Assembly (NCBI GenBank): GCA_964599635.1
Contig: CAZRGM010000056.1
Coordinates: 1 to 64,000, forward strand
Origin: WJMT01 sp964599635
GTDB taxonomy: Bacteria > Acidobacteriota > Aminicenantia > Aminicenantales > Aminicenantaceae
DNA: 64,000 nt
Direction of reading: 5' to 3'
The notes under the pieces were generated by a model. That model saw only the letters and a program-made list of their open reading frames with translations. It made no database searches and was not told the DNA's origin. Positions 25,018 to 33,872 of the stretch are shown here, in pieces (within the stretch, counting starts at the first letter, position 1; each line of letters opens with the position of its first letter). Made by a program: the position numbers and the translations under genes.

Positions 25018-26418
25018 TTATCTGAAATCTTCTGCGTTGATGTTATGTTTTTTTATAAGATTCTGTATCTGTCTGCGGTTATAGCCGCTTATTTCGGATG
25101 CCCGAGTAATATTTCCTCTGGTTTTATTGAGAATACGTTTCAAAAAGCTATATTCAATACCCAGGACAATGGTTCCTGTGCGTTTGGCCTTTTCTTCCTG
25201 AAGGTCTTTTTTTGTGAGGGATGGTTTTATGGAATTTTCAAGAATTTCATGAGGAAAAGTTTTTACGGTTATAATCCCATTTCTGGCAAAAATGATGGCA
25301 TGCTGAATAATATTTTCCAATTCACGGACATTTCCCGGCCAATCATAAGACTGCAGAACGCTTAAGGCTTCATCAGATATCCTGACATCTCTCCGTTTGT
25401 CAGTATTTAGCCGCTTATATTTTTCAATAAAATATTGTACTAAAAGGGGAATATCCTCTCTGCGTTCTCTCAGAGGAGGTATCTGCAAGTACAACACTTT
25501 TAACCGATAATAAAGATCGCTGCGAAAATTCTCCTTTTTAACTTCTTCAATCAGTTCACGATTGGTTGCGGCAACAATACGGGCATTGGTCTTGATATAT
25601 TTTGTGCCTCCCACATGATTGAATTTCTGATTATCGAGGACATGCAGCAGCTTGACCTGCAACTCCAGCGGCAATTCGCCTATTTCATCCAAAAACAAGG
25701 TCCCTTTATCAGCAAGTTCAAATTTACCTTTTTTGGTGTAAATGGCTCCGGTAAAAGCACCTTTCTCATGTCCGAATAATTCACTTTCCAACAGATTTTC
25801 TGGGATCGCGCCACAGTTAATTTCGATAAAAGGATAATCAGCGCGGTCACTCATGTAATGAACAGAAGCAGCAACCAACTGCTTTCCTGTTCCAGATTCA
25901 CCCTCAATAAGTACATTTGCCTGAGTGGCAGCAATATGTTTCAGTGTTTCAAGTAAAGACTTCATTTTGGGATTGGTTGTAATAATCTCCCTGAAACCTT
26001 CATATTTTCTTAGGCGTTCTTTCAGTTGTACATTCTCACTGAGTAATTGAGCATAATGCAGGGCTTTTTCAATAAGACGTTGCAGTTCGGATATCTTTAT
26101 TGGTTTGAGAACATAGTCATAAGCTCCCATCTTCATTGCCTGTACGGCATTTTCTACCGAACCAAAGGCGGTAACAATGATTACAGGAATATATGGGCAG
26201 CACTGTTGAACATATTGAAGTAAGTCTAGTCCCCCTTGTCCCGGCATGCGTAGATCAGTAATGATCAAATGAACCGTTTCATTCTTAAGATAATCAATGG
26301 CTTCAATACCATTTTGAGCCAGAATGACTCGGTATTTGTTCTTCAGGTTTATATTTAAAACCTTGCGTATTTTTTCTTCATCATCTGCAATTAAAATAGT
26401 CTTTTTAATTGATTCCAT
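25018..26418 (-). CDS. Sigma-54-dependent response regulator (NtrC family)
   Basis: 466 aa in three domains. The receiver (about 8-120) has the phospho-acceptor Asp in LIITDLRMPGQGG and the conserved Lys in DYVLKPIK. The AAA+ domain (about 145-370) has Walker A GESGTGKQ, the sigma-54 loop GAFTGA, and LFLDEIGELPLELQ. A C-terminal Fis-type helix-turn-helix (about 425-466) ends SEISGYNRRQIQNLIKKH. It lies 9 bp after the histidine kinase gene. Targets are unknown. The gene implies that RpoN exists elsewhere in the genome. Confidence 0.95.
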   Translation of the reverse strand: MESIKKTILIADDEEKIRKVLNINLKNKYRVILAQNGIEAIDYLKNETVHLIITDLRMPGQGGLDLLQYVQQCCPYIPVIIVTAFGSVENAVQAMKMGAYDYVLKPIKISELQRLIEKALHYAQLLSENVQLKERLRKYEGFREIITTNPKMKSLLETLKHIAATQANVLIEGESGTGKQLVAASVHYMSDRADYPFIEINCGAIPENLLESELFGHEKGAFTGAIYTKKGKFELADKGTLFLDEIGELPLELQVKLLHVLDNQKFNHVGGTKYIKTNARIVAATNRELIEEVKKENFRSDLYYRLKVLYLQIPPLRERREDIPLLVQYFIEKYKRLNTDKRRDVRISDEALSVLQSYDWPGNVRELENIIQHAIIFARNGIITVKTFPHEILENSIKPSLTKKDLQEEKAKRTGTIVLGIEYSFLKRILNKTRGNITRASEISGYNRRQIQNLIKKHNINAEDFR

Positions 26419-26427
26419 CGTATTCTT

Positions 26428-28560
26428 TTATTTCAGCGAATTTTTTGGTAAATAAATGGTAAAACATGTATGCCCTAGATTTGAAGTGAATTTGATAGTA
26501 CCGGAGAGGACCTCAATAATTTGGTGAACAATGGTCAAACCCAAACCGGTTCCATTTTTCTTTGTCGTAAAGAATGGATTGTAAATGTATTTTTTGGCTT
26601 CGGAAGAGATGCCAATCCCATTATCCGTAACGGACAGAATATAATGATTCTTATCACGGCTCATTTGACACTCAATTTTTCCTTGTCCGCAGTTAAATCC
26701 CTTTTCACACCGACAACGCTCCTGTATTGCCGTGCGCGCATTTAATCCCAGATTCAATAATGCCTGGAAAAGCAAATCCGGATCGCTAATAATTCGATTA
26801 TGAGAGCCGTAAATCTCATAAGAGATAGGAACTTCCAGCTCATCTGAATTCTGCAACTCCAAGCAGAGATGATTAAATATATTTCCCATATCTAATTCTG
26901 AATTGGATGGTGGTTTAATACGGGCAAGATTGAGGAAATCTCTGAGTAAGCGGTTCAAGCGATTGGCTTCTTCAAGAATGAATCGCTTCAACTCGCTCTG
27001 ATCTGCATCGGAAACATCTTTTTGCAGAAGGGTTTCTGCCGATGTTGAGATTGTATTAAGGGGATTACGGATTTCGTGAACAATGCTGGCGGTAAGTTGG
27101 CCAACAAAGGCCAATTTTTCAATTTGAAAACGATGGCGGTCTTTTTTTCTCATTTTTTCAATGAGTTGATTCCGATGTAGGGAGGAAGCAATTTCGGTTC
27201 CTAAAATGGACAGTATCTCCCTTTCAACCTCACTGTATTCTAGACCATATTTCTTGCGGCAAAGCACTATAATCGCCATCAGATCATTTTTATTTATTAA
27301 GGGCAAAAAGAATCTGGCATGAATATTTTCAAAAAAGTGACGGCAGTCTTCACTCCATTTATTATGATTGATCTCATAAAGCTCGGCAGCACTTTTCCTC
27401 CGCTTCAGCTCTTTGATTAGAGGAGATTTATCAGGGATAGACGGAGACGTGTCTTCTGAACTTATTTCTGTGAAGCTACCGGATTCATGGTGATAATCAA
27501 ATATATAGACCGCAGAGCTTTTAAGATTATCAGATATAAAACGAGAAACAAGCTCAAAAAATTTGCTTTTTTCGCGGTATACCTGCAACTCACGGATAAG
27601 AATTAAAACATTTCTTCGGTATTTATGCAAACCCTTGTTGAATAATCGATCAAACAGGCTTTGAAGGCGTCTATGAAACGGCAGAATTATAAATATAAGG
27701 GAAACAATCAAGACAGCATCAAAAATGGATGATTGAATGCCGAGATATGATTCGAGGGCGGAGCTGGCTGCCCGGATAACAAAGAAATAAACAGCGAGCG
27801 TTAAAACAGAAAGGATTGAATAAGTGACTCCTTCGCTGAGCACTTTTCCCGGCTTAAACAGATGAAATTTGACGATGGCAACAAAGAAAAAAATGGCGAC
27901 AATAAAGGTAAAGATAGTTGACAGGAAATAAAATGATGCTGGATTCCGAAGGACCCCTTTTAACAGAATGATCGCTGTGAAACCTGCAAAAATAATGATC
28001 ATTCCGAATACAAAAAAGCGGGTTTGATTCTTGAGGCGAATGGTCCGCAGATGCCGGATTTTTGTACCTAGAATAAGGCTTCCCCAGATAATATAACTCA
28101 TTGAGATAAACAGTAAAATTAAGAAGGCGGGTTGGAAGTCGAACGTAAAATGATAATGATAAATTCGGGGTGTTTCTCTAAGGCCAACCAGTTTTATCTG
28201 AAAATCAGGGAAGGATAAAGCGAGAAGCAAAACCGGCAGTGAAAATACAGCGATGTGAAAAATGGGATTTACCGCAAAGTGGGTCAAATTCTTAGGGAAT
28301 AAATAGGCGATGACCACGTAAAATGGGGGAGCAAGAAAAATGATCCGATAGAGAATCTGGGCCCCTAAAGGAGCAGACAATAGATTGGCGCTATTCAAAA
28401 TGAGAATTTCGGCCAGGTTCCAGATAGCAAAGCTGAAAATAAAAGCGGAAAACCATCGATTCAATGATACTTTTGGTCTCTCCGTTAAAACGATGAAAGC
28501 AATGCTGAAGTTTACCGTAAAGGAGATGATTGCGGGAAGCGAATAGATATTCATAATCAA
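26428..28560 (-). CDS. Membrane histidine kinase, 7TM N-terminus, GAF, HisKA, HATPase
   Basis: 710 aa. About eight to nine hydrophobic helices fill residues 1-280 (7TM histidine-kinase input type). A GAF-like region spans about 320-470. HisKA has ASIVHEIRNPLNTIS, and the ATPase domain has DNGIGISSEAKKYIYNPFFT and NGTGLGLTIVHQI. Unusually, a short cysteine-rich insertion (CRCEKGFNC, then ECQ five residues on) sits in the ATPase domain between the N box (NLGLNARTA) and the G1 box. It is the cognate kinase of the adjacent NtrC-type regulator. The overall plan is like PrsK-type kinases, but no exosortase genes are near. Confidence 0.92.
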   Translation of the reverse strand: MIMNIYSLPAIISFTVNFSIAFIVLTERPKVSLNRWFSAFIFSFAIWNLAEILILNSANLLSAPLGAQILYRIIFLAPPFYVVIAYLFPKNLTHFAVNPIFHIAVFSLPVLLLALSFPDFQIKLVGLRETPRIYHYHFTFDFQPAFLILLFISMSYIIWGSLILGTKIRHLRTIRLKNQTRFFVFGMIIIFAGFTAIILLKGVLRNPASFYFLSTIFTFIVAIFFFVAIVKFHLFKPGKVLSEGVTYSILSVLTLAVYFFVIRAASSALESYLGIQSSIFDAVLIVSLIFIILPFHRRLQSLFDRLFNKGLHKYRRNVLILIRELQVYREKSKFFELVSRFISDNLKSSAVYIFDYHHESGSFTEISSEDTSPSIPDKSPLIKELKRRKSAAELYEINHNKWSEDCRHFFENIHARFFLPLINKNDLMAIIVLCRKKYGLEYSEVEREILSILGTEIASSLHRNQLIEKMRKKDRHRFQIEKLAFVGQLTASIVHEIRNPLNTISTSAETLLQKDVSDADQSELKRFILEEANRLNRLLRDFLNLARIKPPSNSELDMGNIFNHLCLELQNSDELEVPISYEIYGSHNRIISDPDLLFQALLNLGLNARTAIQERCRCEKGFNCGQGKIECQMSRDKNHYILSVTDNGIGISSEAKKYIYNPFFTTKKNGTGLGLTIVHQIIEVLSGTIKFTSNLGHTCFTIYLPKNSLK

Positions 28561-28658
28561 CTCAAGGTAAAACCCTTGATGAACCTATAAACGACTTCAT
28601 CATACATCATACCTATAAAGAACAATTCCAGTCAACTAGAAATGGGAAAGCGATTCTC

Positions 28659-29303
28659 TCATATTCCACAAATAAACACATTAAAACCTTGTTTCTGAAG
28701 TAATCGAGAAGTCTCTAGAGCCGCTTCTCTAGAATTAAAGTAAAGCCTGACTCTATAATAAATTCTGTGGGGCGTTTTAAATAAAGATATATAAACATTT
28801 TTGTATTTCTTATCAAGATCAGACTTTAATGCTTCTGCATTTTTTTTATTCACAAAAGCTCCTACTTGAACAGCAAACTTTTTAGAATCCATGTCAGCCA
28901 AATCATAGGAAAGAATCTCAATGTGGACAGGAATAACCCCTGGGCCCACCATGCCTAATACTTTTGCTGCCGCATAAGAAAGGTCGATAACCCTGCCTTT
29001 GATAAAAGGTCCCCTGTCATTGATCCTGACTTTTACTGATTTTCCGTTATTGCAGTTGGTAACCATAACATAGGTTCCAAAAGGAAGGGTTCTATGCGCA
29101 GCTGTCATATCATACATATCAAAGACTTCATGACTGGCAGTGGCTCTTCCATGGAACTCTGGACCATACCATGAAGCTTGACCTGTTATGATCTTAGGGG
29201 ATAAGTGGGTTCTTTTCCTGATGCATGAAGAGAACGAAAGGACAACAAATGCGATCATGATCATCACAATAATCATAAAATGATTCTTTTTCTCTTTGTT
29301 CAT
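28659..29303 (-). CDS. rlpA: RlpA-like lipoprotein with SPOR domain
   Basis: 214 aa. A long hydrophobic signal ends at FSSC (Cys27), a likely but not ideal lipobox. The double-psi beta-barrel domain (about 40-128) starts GQASWYGPEFHGRATASHE and includes NDRGPFIKGRVIDLS. A C-terminal SPOR domain (about 140-214) starts FAVQVGAFVNKKNAEALK. RlpA proteins cleave denuded glycan strands at the septum, and SPOR binds such strands. The position between a two-component pair and a LOG gene offers no further hint. Confidence 0.92.
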   Translation of the reverse strand: MNKEKKNHFMIIVMIMIAFVVLSFSSCIRKRTHLSPKIITGQASWYGPEFHGRATASHEVFDMYDMTAAHRTLPFGTYVMVTNCNNGKSVKVRINDRGPFIKGRVIDLSYAAAKVLGMVGPGVIPVHIEILSYDLADMDSKKFAVQVGAFVNKKNAEALKSDLDKKYKNVYISLFKTPHRIYYRVRLYFNSREAALETSRLLQKQGFNVFICGI

Positions 29304-29345
29304 GTGATTCCTAACCGATTATTTAAAAAAGTCAATGCTTGATAA

Positions 29346-30077
29346 TTATAAGTGTTTAATCAAATTTTTTTTCAAGTTAAGAAAAGCATTCTCAGGATCC
29401 GAACAAAAACTAAACAGCTTTAAATCCTCGCTTGATATCGTCTTTTTTTCAACAAGAGCTCCAAAGTTTATGAGTTCCCTCCAGTATTTTTCCCCATAAA
29501 GCATGATATAAATATCATTTTTATCTATTTTCCCTGTTTGCACCAGAGTCAGAATCTCGAATACTTCATCAAGGGTTCCGAAACCTCCTGGAAAAGCCAC
29601 GATAGCCTTAGCTTTATAGACAAGCCAGAACTTACGCATAAAAAAATAGTGAAACTCAAAAGCAAGTTCAGGCGATATATAATGATTGGGATGCTGTTCC
29701 ATAGGGATAGATATATTCATGCCAATTGACTTACCGTTCGCCCTTGAAGCTCCTCTATTAGCAGCTTCCATAAATCCTCCTCCACCTCCGGTACAGATGA
29801 CAAAATTTTTGCCCTTTTTCTTCAAATCAATAGCCCATTTAGCGAGCCTATAAGAAAGCTCTTCTGCTTCCCAATAATATTTTTTCATTTCAGAGTCTTG
29901 ACACTGGGGCCTTATTCTTGCGGATCCAAAAAAAAGAACCGTGTTATTAACTTTCAAATCTTTAAGTCTTTTCAAAGGCTCCAGGTATTCACTTAAAATT
30001 CTTATGACTCGTGCATCATTAGAGGTGAGGAAATCCAAATTTTTATAAGCTTTTATGGGAAATTCATGTTTCTTCAT
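29346..30077 (-). CDS. LOG-family Rossmann-fold protein (TIGR00730 type)
   Basis: 243 aa. The family motifs are VICTGGGGGFMEAANRGA (about 95-112) and AFPGGFGTLDEVFE (about 165-178). LOG proteins act as cytokinin-type nucleotide phosphoribohydrolases or PpnN-like nucleosidases. This one is the larger bacterial form with a 70-residue N-terminal extension that includes NTVLFFGSARIRP. The precise substrate is not determined by sequence. Single gene, with a gap of about 200 bp before the divergent purO. Confidence 0.9.
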   Translation of the reverse strand: MKKHEFPIKAYKNLDFLTSNDARVIRILSEYLEPLKRLKDLKVNNTVLFFGSARIRPQCQDSEMKKYYWEAEELSYRLAKWAIDLKKKGKNFVICTGGGGGFMEAANRGASRANGKSIGMNISIPMEQHPNHYISPELAFEFHYFFMRKFWLVYKAKAIVAFPGGFGTLDEVFEILTLVQTGKIDKNDIYIMLYGEKYWRELINFGALVEKKTISSEDLKLFSFCSDPENAFLNLKKNLIKHL

Positions 30078-30125
30078 AGTGCCTTTATTCTACATAAAAA
30101 ACGACATTTGTGAAATAATGAAAAA

Positions 30126-30157
30126 ATTGCCATCTTTTTATGGATAGGTCAGTTGAA
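30126..30157. repeat. Y-type repeat end (partial)
   Basis: TTGCCATCTTTTTATGGATAGGTCAGTT matches the right terminal inverted repeat of Y with a few substitutions. A possible decayed left partner (TTCTACATAAAAAACGACAT) lies at 30088-30107, giving a shrunken element of about 70 bp. Confidence 0.5.
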
Positions 30158-30174
30158 TCATCTTTAATTATATT

Positions 30175-30203
30175 TTGACTCTCAATCAGACCTATGATAT
30201 TAA
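30175..30203 (+). promoter_or_regulatory. Predicted sigma-70 promoter for purO-purV
   Basis: TTGACT at 30175-30180, a 17-base spacer and TATTAA at 30198-30203, leaving a leader of about 65 bases before the purO ATG. No purine riboswitch core was recognised in the leader. Confidence 0.5.
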
Positions 30204-30273
30204 TGATTTAGAGTGCCCCTAACCAAAGGTTATGATGCAACATCTAGGTCTCTCTAATAAGGATTAAGAAAAA

Positions 30274-31014
30274 ATGTCTGATAGGATAGAGAAGATCAAA
30301 AATATGACCTATCCAGGAAGGGTCATCATAATAGGAAAAGATAGAACAGATCATTTCATCATAACCATTTATGCTGTGACGGGTCGGTCTCCCTCCAGCC
30401 AAGCGAGAAAGATGGAGTATTTTCAGAAACAAATATTTGTCAAACCCGCTGAAACGGAAAAGTTAAAAAAAGGAAACACAGAACTTTTAATCTACCCTGC
30501 AGTAAAGATAGGAAAAGGCATCGCTGTCAGCAACGGTAAACAGACAGAAGACATTTATAAAAACATAAAAAGCTTATCTAATCCCATAAAAGTCATGGCA
30601 GAAGCTTTGAAATTCTGGGATTACGAACCTGATCCCCCTCATTTCACTCCAAGAATAAATGGGTGTGTGTTTGAGGGAGGAAGAGCTGCTCTAGGCATTA
30701 TAAAAAGAGCAGAAGATAAGAGTTCAATAAAAAATTTTTACGAATTTCCTTTGATTCCCGGAAAAGGGAAGTTGATTTCAACTTATGAGGGTAAAAACAC
30801 GGATCCTCTTCCTTCTTTTAGTGGAGAGCCCATAGAAATAGAGATTCCTACTACGAATGCGGACGAAACCGCTCACTACATTTATCATTCCCTGGGACCC
30901 AGCGTTAACCAACCCGATTACAGGGTGTCTCTGGCTTGTATATTTTCTTTGAAATCAAAACTTCATCAAATTGAATACTCCATAATAAACCAGTATGAAA
31001 GGAAGGCTTCATAG
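30274..31014 (+). CDS. purO: IMP cyclohydrolase, archaeal PurO type
   Basis: Closes formyl-AICAR to inosine monophosphate, the last step of purine synthesis. The 246-aa protein has the PurO hallmarks: YPGRVIIIGKDRTDHFII, then YAVTGRSPSSQARKM near 30-45, and TPRINGCVF near 126. It is unrelated to the bacterial PurH cyclohydrolase domain. PurO is best known from archaea. The next gene begins at the base after its stop codon and encodes the preceding step, which strongly supports the assignment. Confidence 0.88.
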   Translation: MSDRIEKIKNMTYPGRVIIIGKDRTDHFIITIYAVTGRSPSSQARKMEYFQKQIFVKPAETEKLKKGNTELLIYPAVKIGKGIAVSNGKQTEDIYKNIKSLSNPIKVMAEALKFWDYEPDPPHFTPRINGCVFEGGRAALGIIKRAEDKSSIKNFYEFPLIPGKGKLISTYEGKNTDPLPSFSGEPIEIEIPTTNADETAHYIYHSLGPSVNQPDYRVSLACIFSLKSKLHQIEYSIINQYERKAS

Positions 31015-32094
31015 ATGGAAAAATTAGATAAAGAAACTAGAAAGCAGTATCGAACAAAGGTCACTGAGGAATTTCCCCCAAGAATAAAAATAGGGGATAC
31101 CAATTTTATAAAAAAAATTCCTATGAGGTATGGAGAAAATCCAGGGTATCCCGCTGCCTTTTATCAAGAGCAGAATGCCTCTGGACCTAATATGTCCACC
31201 CTTGAAGTCATCCAGCAAGGTTCCAAAGGGCTGAGCTACATTAATGTGGCTGATATGGATTTAGGTCAGAGATTGGTGAAAAAATTATCATCCATCTATA
31301 AAGAAAAAAAAGTTTGTGTTCTGATTAAACACGAAATGCCAAGTGGAGTCGCCCTTGGAGAGAGCCCTGAGCAAGTCTTTTTAAAAGCCTGGAAATGCGA
31401 TCCATTATCCAACTTTGGAAGCGTGGATGTCTTTAGCTATACGATCACTGAAGAGCTAGCAAAAATTATCATAGAAAAAGGAAGAGTGGTGGAAGTGGTC
31501 TATGCTCCTGATTTCACCCAAAAAGCCTTGGAAGTGCTTTCAACCAGAAAGCCTCTCCGAATCATCAAAATGGGGGCTTCTATACATGAAGAAAGTAGTG
31601 ACAATAACATTGAATTTAAAAGAGTGGCAGGCGGACTGCTTATTCAAAAAAGATTTGACTCAAGAATAACCGATCCTGACAAAATTCATGTGGTCTCTCA
31701 AAGAAAAGCATCTCCAGAGGAAATCGAAGCCGCTATTTTTAACTGGAATGTCGCCTGTTTTACCAGGTCCAATGCTGTGGTCATTGGGAAAAAAGATAAA
31801 GTTCATGGAATCGGATCAGGGCAAAGAAGCCGAATAGATGCGACAGAAGACGCCATTAAATTTTCTAAAAGAGGCTACGGATCTGAAAATTGTGTTCTTG
31901 CCTCAGATGCATTTATGCCTTTTCCTGACGTTGTGGAACTCGCAGCTAAGAACAAAATAAAAGCCATTATCTTTCCACTTGGATCAATAAACGATCACAT
32001 TATCATTAAAAAAGCAGACGAATTGGGAATTTCAATGATCGCAACAAAAAGCCCTGACCAGGTAGACAGCGAAAGATGTTTTTTACACAGATAA
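31015..32094 (+). CDS. Stand-alone AICAR formyltransferase (PurV / PurH C-terminal type)
   Basis: Adds the formyl group from 10-formyl-THF to AICAR. At 359 aa it contains only the transformylase half of PurH. Recognisable segments: MRYGENPGYPAAFY (about 33-46), KGLSYINVADMD, IKHEMPSGVALGE (the counterpart of the KHxNPCG catalytic loop, here with Met and Ser), GIGSGQRSRIDATEDA and SDAFMPFPDVVELA. It is divergent from the usual bacterial enzyme and lacks the N-terminal MGS-like cyclohydrolase domain, which PurO replaces. Confidence 0.87.
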   Translation: MEKLDKETRKQYRTKVTEEFPPRIKIGDTNFIKKIPMRYGENPGYPAAFYQEQNASGPNMSTLEVIQQGSKGLSYINVADMDLGQRLVKKLSSIYKEKKVCVLIKHEMPSGVALGESPEQVFLKAWKCDPLSNFGSVDVFSYTITEELAKIIIEKGRVVEVVYAPDFTQKALEVLSTRKPLRIIKMGASIHEESSDNNIEFKRVAGGLLIQKRFDSRITDPDKIHVVSQRKASPEEIEAAIFNWNVACFTRSNAVVIGKKDKVHGIGSGQRSRIDATEDAIKFSKRGYGSENCVLASDAFMPFPDVVELAAKNKIKAIIFPLGSINDHIIIKKADELGISMIATKSPDQVDSERCFLHR

Positions 32095-32106
32095 CTTGAC
32101 TTAAGC

Positions 32107-32134
32107 TTGACTTAGATAAGATTAAGTTTATAAT
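32107..32134 (+). promoter_or_regulatory. Predicted sigma-70 promoter upstream of repeat X and malic enzyme
   Basis: TTGACT at 32107-32112, a 16-base spacer and a consensus TATAAT at 32129-32134. An overlapping direct repeat, CTTGACTTA, occurs at 32096 and 32106. Transcription from here would run through the X and Y repeats before reaching the malic enzyme gene at 32451, giving a leader of about 310 bases. Confidence 0.5.
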
Positions 32135-32177
32135 TTACCCGTCTCTGCTAAGTAATATAATTAGCCTGGATGATGAA

Positions 32178-32293
32178 CAAGCCGAGGTTGCTCCAGATGC
32201 AAGGCGCCGGGAATGAAGTCGTGGTTCTTCACTATGAATGCCTTGGTACGAAACAGATGCCGTGAGATCGGCTTGCCTTTAAGGTAAAAAAAT
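32178..32293 (+). repeat. Intergenic repeat X, copy 2 (structured, about 116 bp)
   Basis: The ends pair perfectly: CAAGCCGA (32178-32185) with TCGGCTTG (32268-32275). Inside, CAAGGC (32200-32205) pairs with GCCTTG (32240-32245), and TGAAG with CTTCA in the middle. Relative to copy 1 the outer stem changes on both sides (A-T to G-C and G-C to A-T), which points to selection on structure. It is GC-richer than its surroundings. It abuts a Y element through GGTAAAAAAATG, exactly as copy 1 does. Confidence 0.75.
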
Positions 32294-32378
32294 GATTGTT
32301 CTTGAAAAAGTTCTGCATATCGTTGAAAATAAATTAATCATGAAAACATCGCCGTTTTTTTATGAATAATTCAGATTA
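32283..32378 (+). repeat. Y repeat copy joined to X
   Basis: Bases 32295-32368 match 47866-47939 at 72 of 74 positions. The right end, ATCGCCGTTTTTTTATGAATA, is the terminal inverted repeat; the left end is replaced by the junction with X. The 32095-32450 gap therefore holds a promoter, X and Y, and no gene. Confidence 0.8.
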
Positions 32379-32450
32379 GGTTTATACATAACAAATAATA
32401 ATAAAAAGAGGCATAATAAAGGTTACCTCTAAAGTAAAGGAGCAATAAAA

Positions 32451-33803
32451 ATGAGTAAAGAAGTTACTGTCGAACAGCTTCTGGCCAAGGCTGAAGAGCC
32501 TTCAAAGGATGCAATGAGGCTTCACCCTTTTTACAAAGGGAAAATTATGGTCCTTCCAAAATGCAGAATAAGAGATTTCAATGATTTCGCAATCTGGTAT
32601 ACGCCCGGGGTAGCAAGCCCTTGTAAAGAGATCCATGAAGATATAGACAAAGTCTATGAATTGACCAACAAAGGAAACTTTGTTGCTATTGTCTCAGACG
32701 GCACAAGAGTGTTGGGGCTTGGTGATATTGGGCCTGAGGCAGGCCTCCCAGTTATGGAAGGGAAGGCCTTGCTTTATAAATATTTGGGCGGAGTGGATGC
32801 GTTTCCATTAATGCTTGATACTAAAGATCCTAAAGAAATTATCAACACGGTTAAAATGCTTCAGCCGACATTTGGCGGAGTCAATCTAGAAGACATTTCT
32901 CACCCAAAATGTTTTGAGATTCTAGATACTCTTCGTGAGGAAAGTAGAATCCCTATATGGCATGACGATCAGCAGGGGACAGCCTGTGTCACAGTCGCAG
33001 GACTTATCAATGCGCTGAAAATAGTCAAAAAGGATATAAAAGATATAAAAGTAGCCCTCATAGGAGCCGGAGCAGCTAATATAGCCATTGCGCGTTTGAT
33101 TATTTCAGCAGGAGTCACCGCAGGTCATATTATCCAAGTAGACTCAAAAGGAATTCTTTATAGAGATCGTGAAGACAAAGAAAATTTAAGAGAAAATTAT
33201 AAAGAAAAATGGAATATCTGTGAAATCACAAACAAGAAAGGAATTACCGGTGGCATTCCAGAGGCTATGAAAAACGCGGATGTTCTTATATCCGCTTCGA
33301 AGCCGGGACCTGGGGTCATTAAAAAAGAATGGGTGGAGAGCATGGCAGACGATGCGATTGTTTTTGCTGAAGCTAATCCGATTCCAGAAATATGGCCATG
33401 GGAAGCCAAAGAAGCTGGGGCTCGAATCGTTGCAACAGGAAGATCAGATTTTCCTAATCAGGTTAATAATTCACTTGGATTTCCTGGAATATTTAGAGGA
33501 ACCCTTGATGTCAGAGCCAGAAAAATAACAGATGAGATGTGTATAGAAGCAGCCAAAGAACTCGCACAAGTTGCTGAAGATAAAGGGATTAATGAAGATT
33601 ACATCATACCAAATATGGATCAGTGGGAAGTCTTTCCAAGAGAAGCGGTCAGAGTCGGATCAAAAGCTATCGAGCAGGGAGTCGCCCGGATCAATCTTTC
33701 TAAAGAGGAAAGATATAAAATGGCAGAGGAAATCATAAAAAAAGCACGGGAAGAAGTCCAGCTGCTGATGAAAGAAAATTTTATCCAAGATCCCGATAAA
33801 TAA
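32451..33803 (+). CDS. NAD(P)-dependent malic enzyme
   Basis: Oxidatively decarboxylates malate to pyruvate. The 450-aa protein has the short bacterial/archaeal form without a phosphotransacetylase domain. Key segments: FAIWYTPGVASPCKEI (about 46-61), the metal/substrate region LEDISHPKCFEIL, IPIWHDDQQGTACVTVAG, and the Rossmann segment VALIGAGAANIAIARL near 200. The ribosome-binding site AAAGGAG precedes the ATG. A single transcription unit is likely. The preference for NAD or NADP cannot be read off with confidence. Confidence 0.94.
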   Translation: MSKEVTVEQLLAKAEEPSKDAMRLHPFYKGKIMVLPKCRIRDFNDFAIWYTPGVASPCKEIHEDIDKVYELTNKGNFVAIVSDGTRVLGLGDIGPEAGLPVMEGKALLYKYLGGVDAFPLMLDTKDPKEIINTVKMLQPTFGGVNLEDISHPKCFEILDTLREESRIPIWHDDQQGTACVTVAGLINALKIVKKDIKDIKVALIGAGAANIAIARLIISAGVTAGHIIQVDSKGILYRDREDKENLRENYKEKWNICEITNKKGITGGIPEAMKNADVLISASKPGPGVIKKEWVESMADDAIVFAEANPIPEIWPWEAKEAGARIVATGRSDFPNQVNNSLGFPGIFRGTLDVRARKITDEMCIEAAKELAQVAEDKGINEDYIIPNMDQWEVFPREAVRVGSKAIEQGVARINLSKEERYKMAEEIIKKAREEVQLLMKENFIQDPDK

Positions 33804-33872
33804 CATCTCTAGACAATCAAGAGAGCCGTTTTAAAAACAAAATTTATTATGGGGAGTGTTTTTATAAAAATA

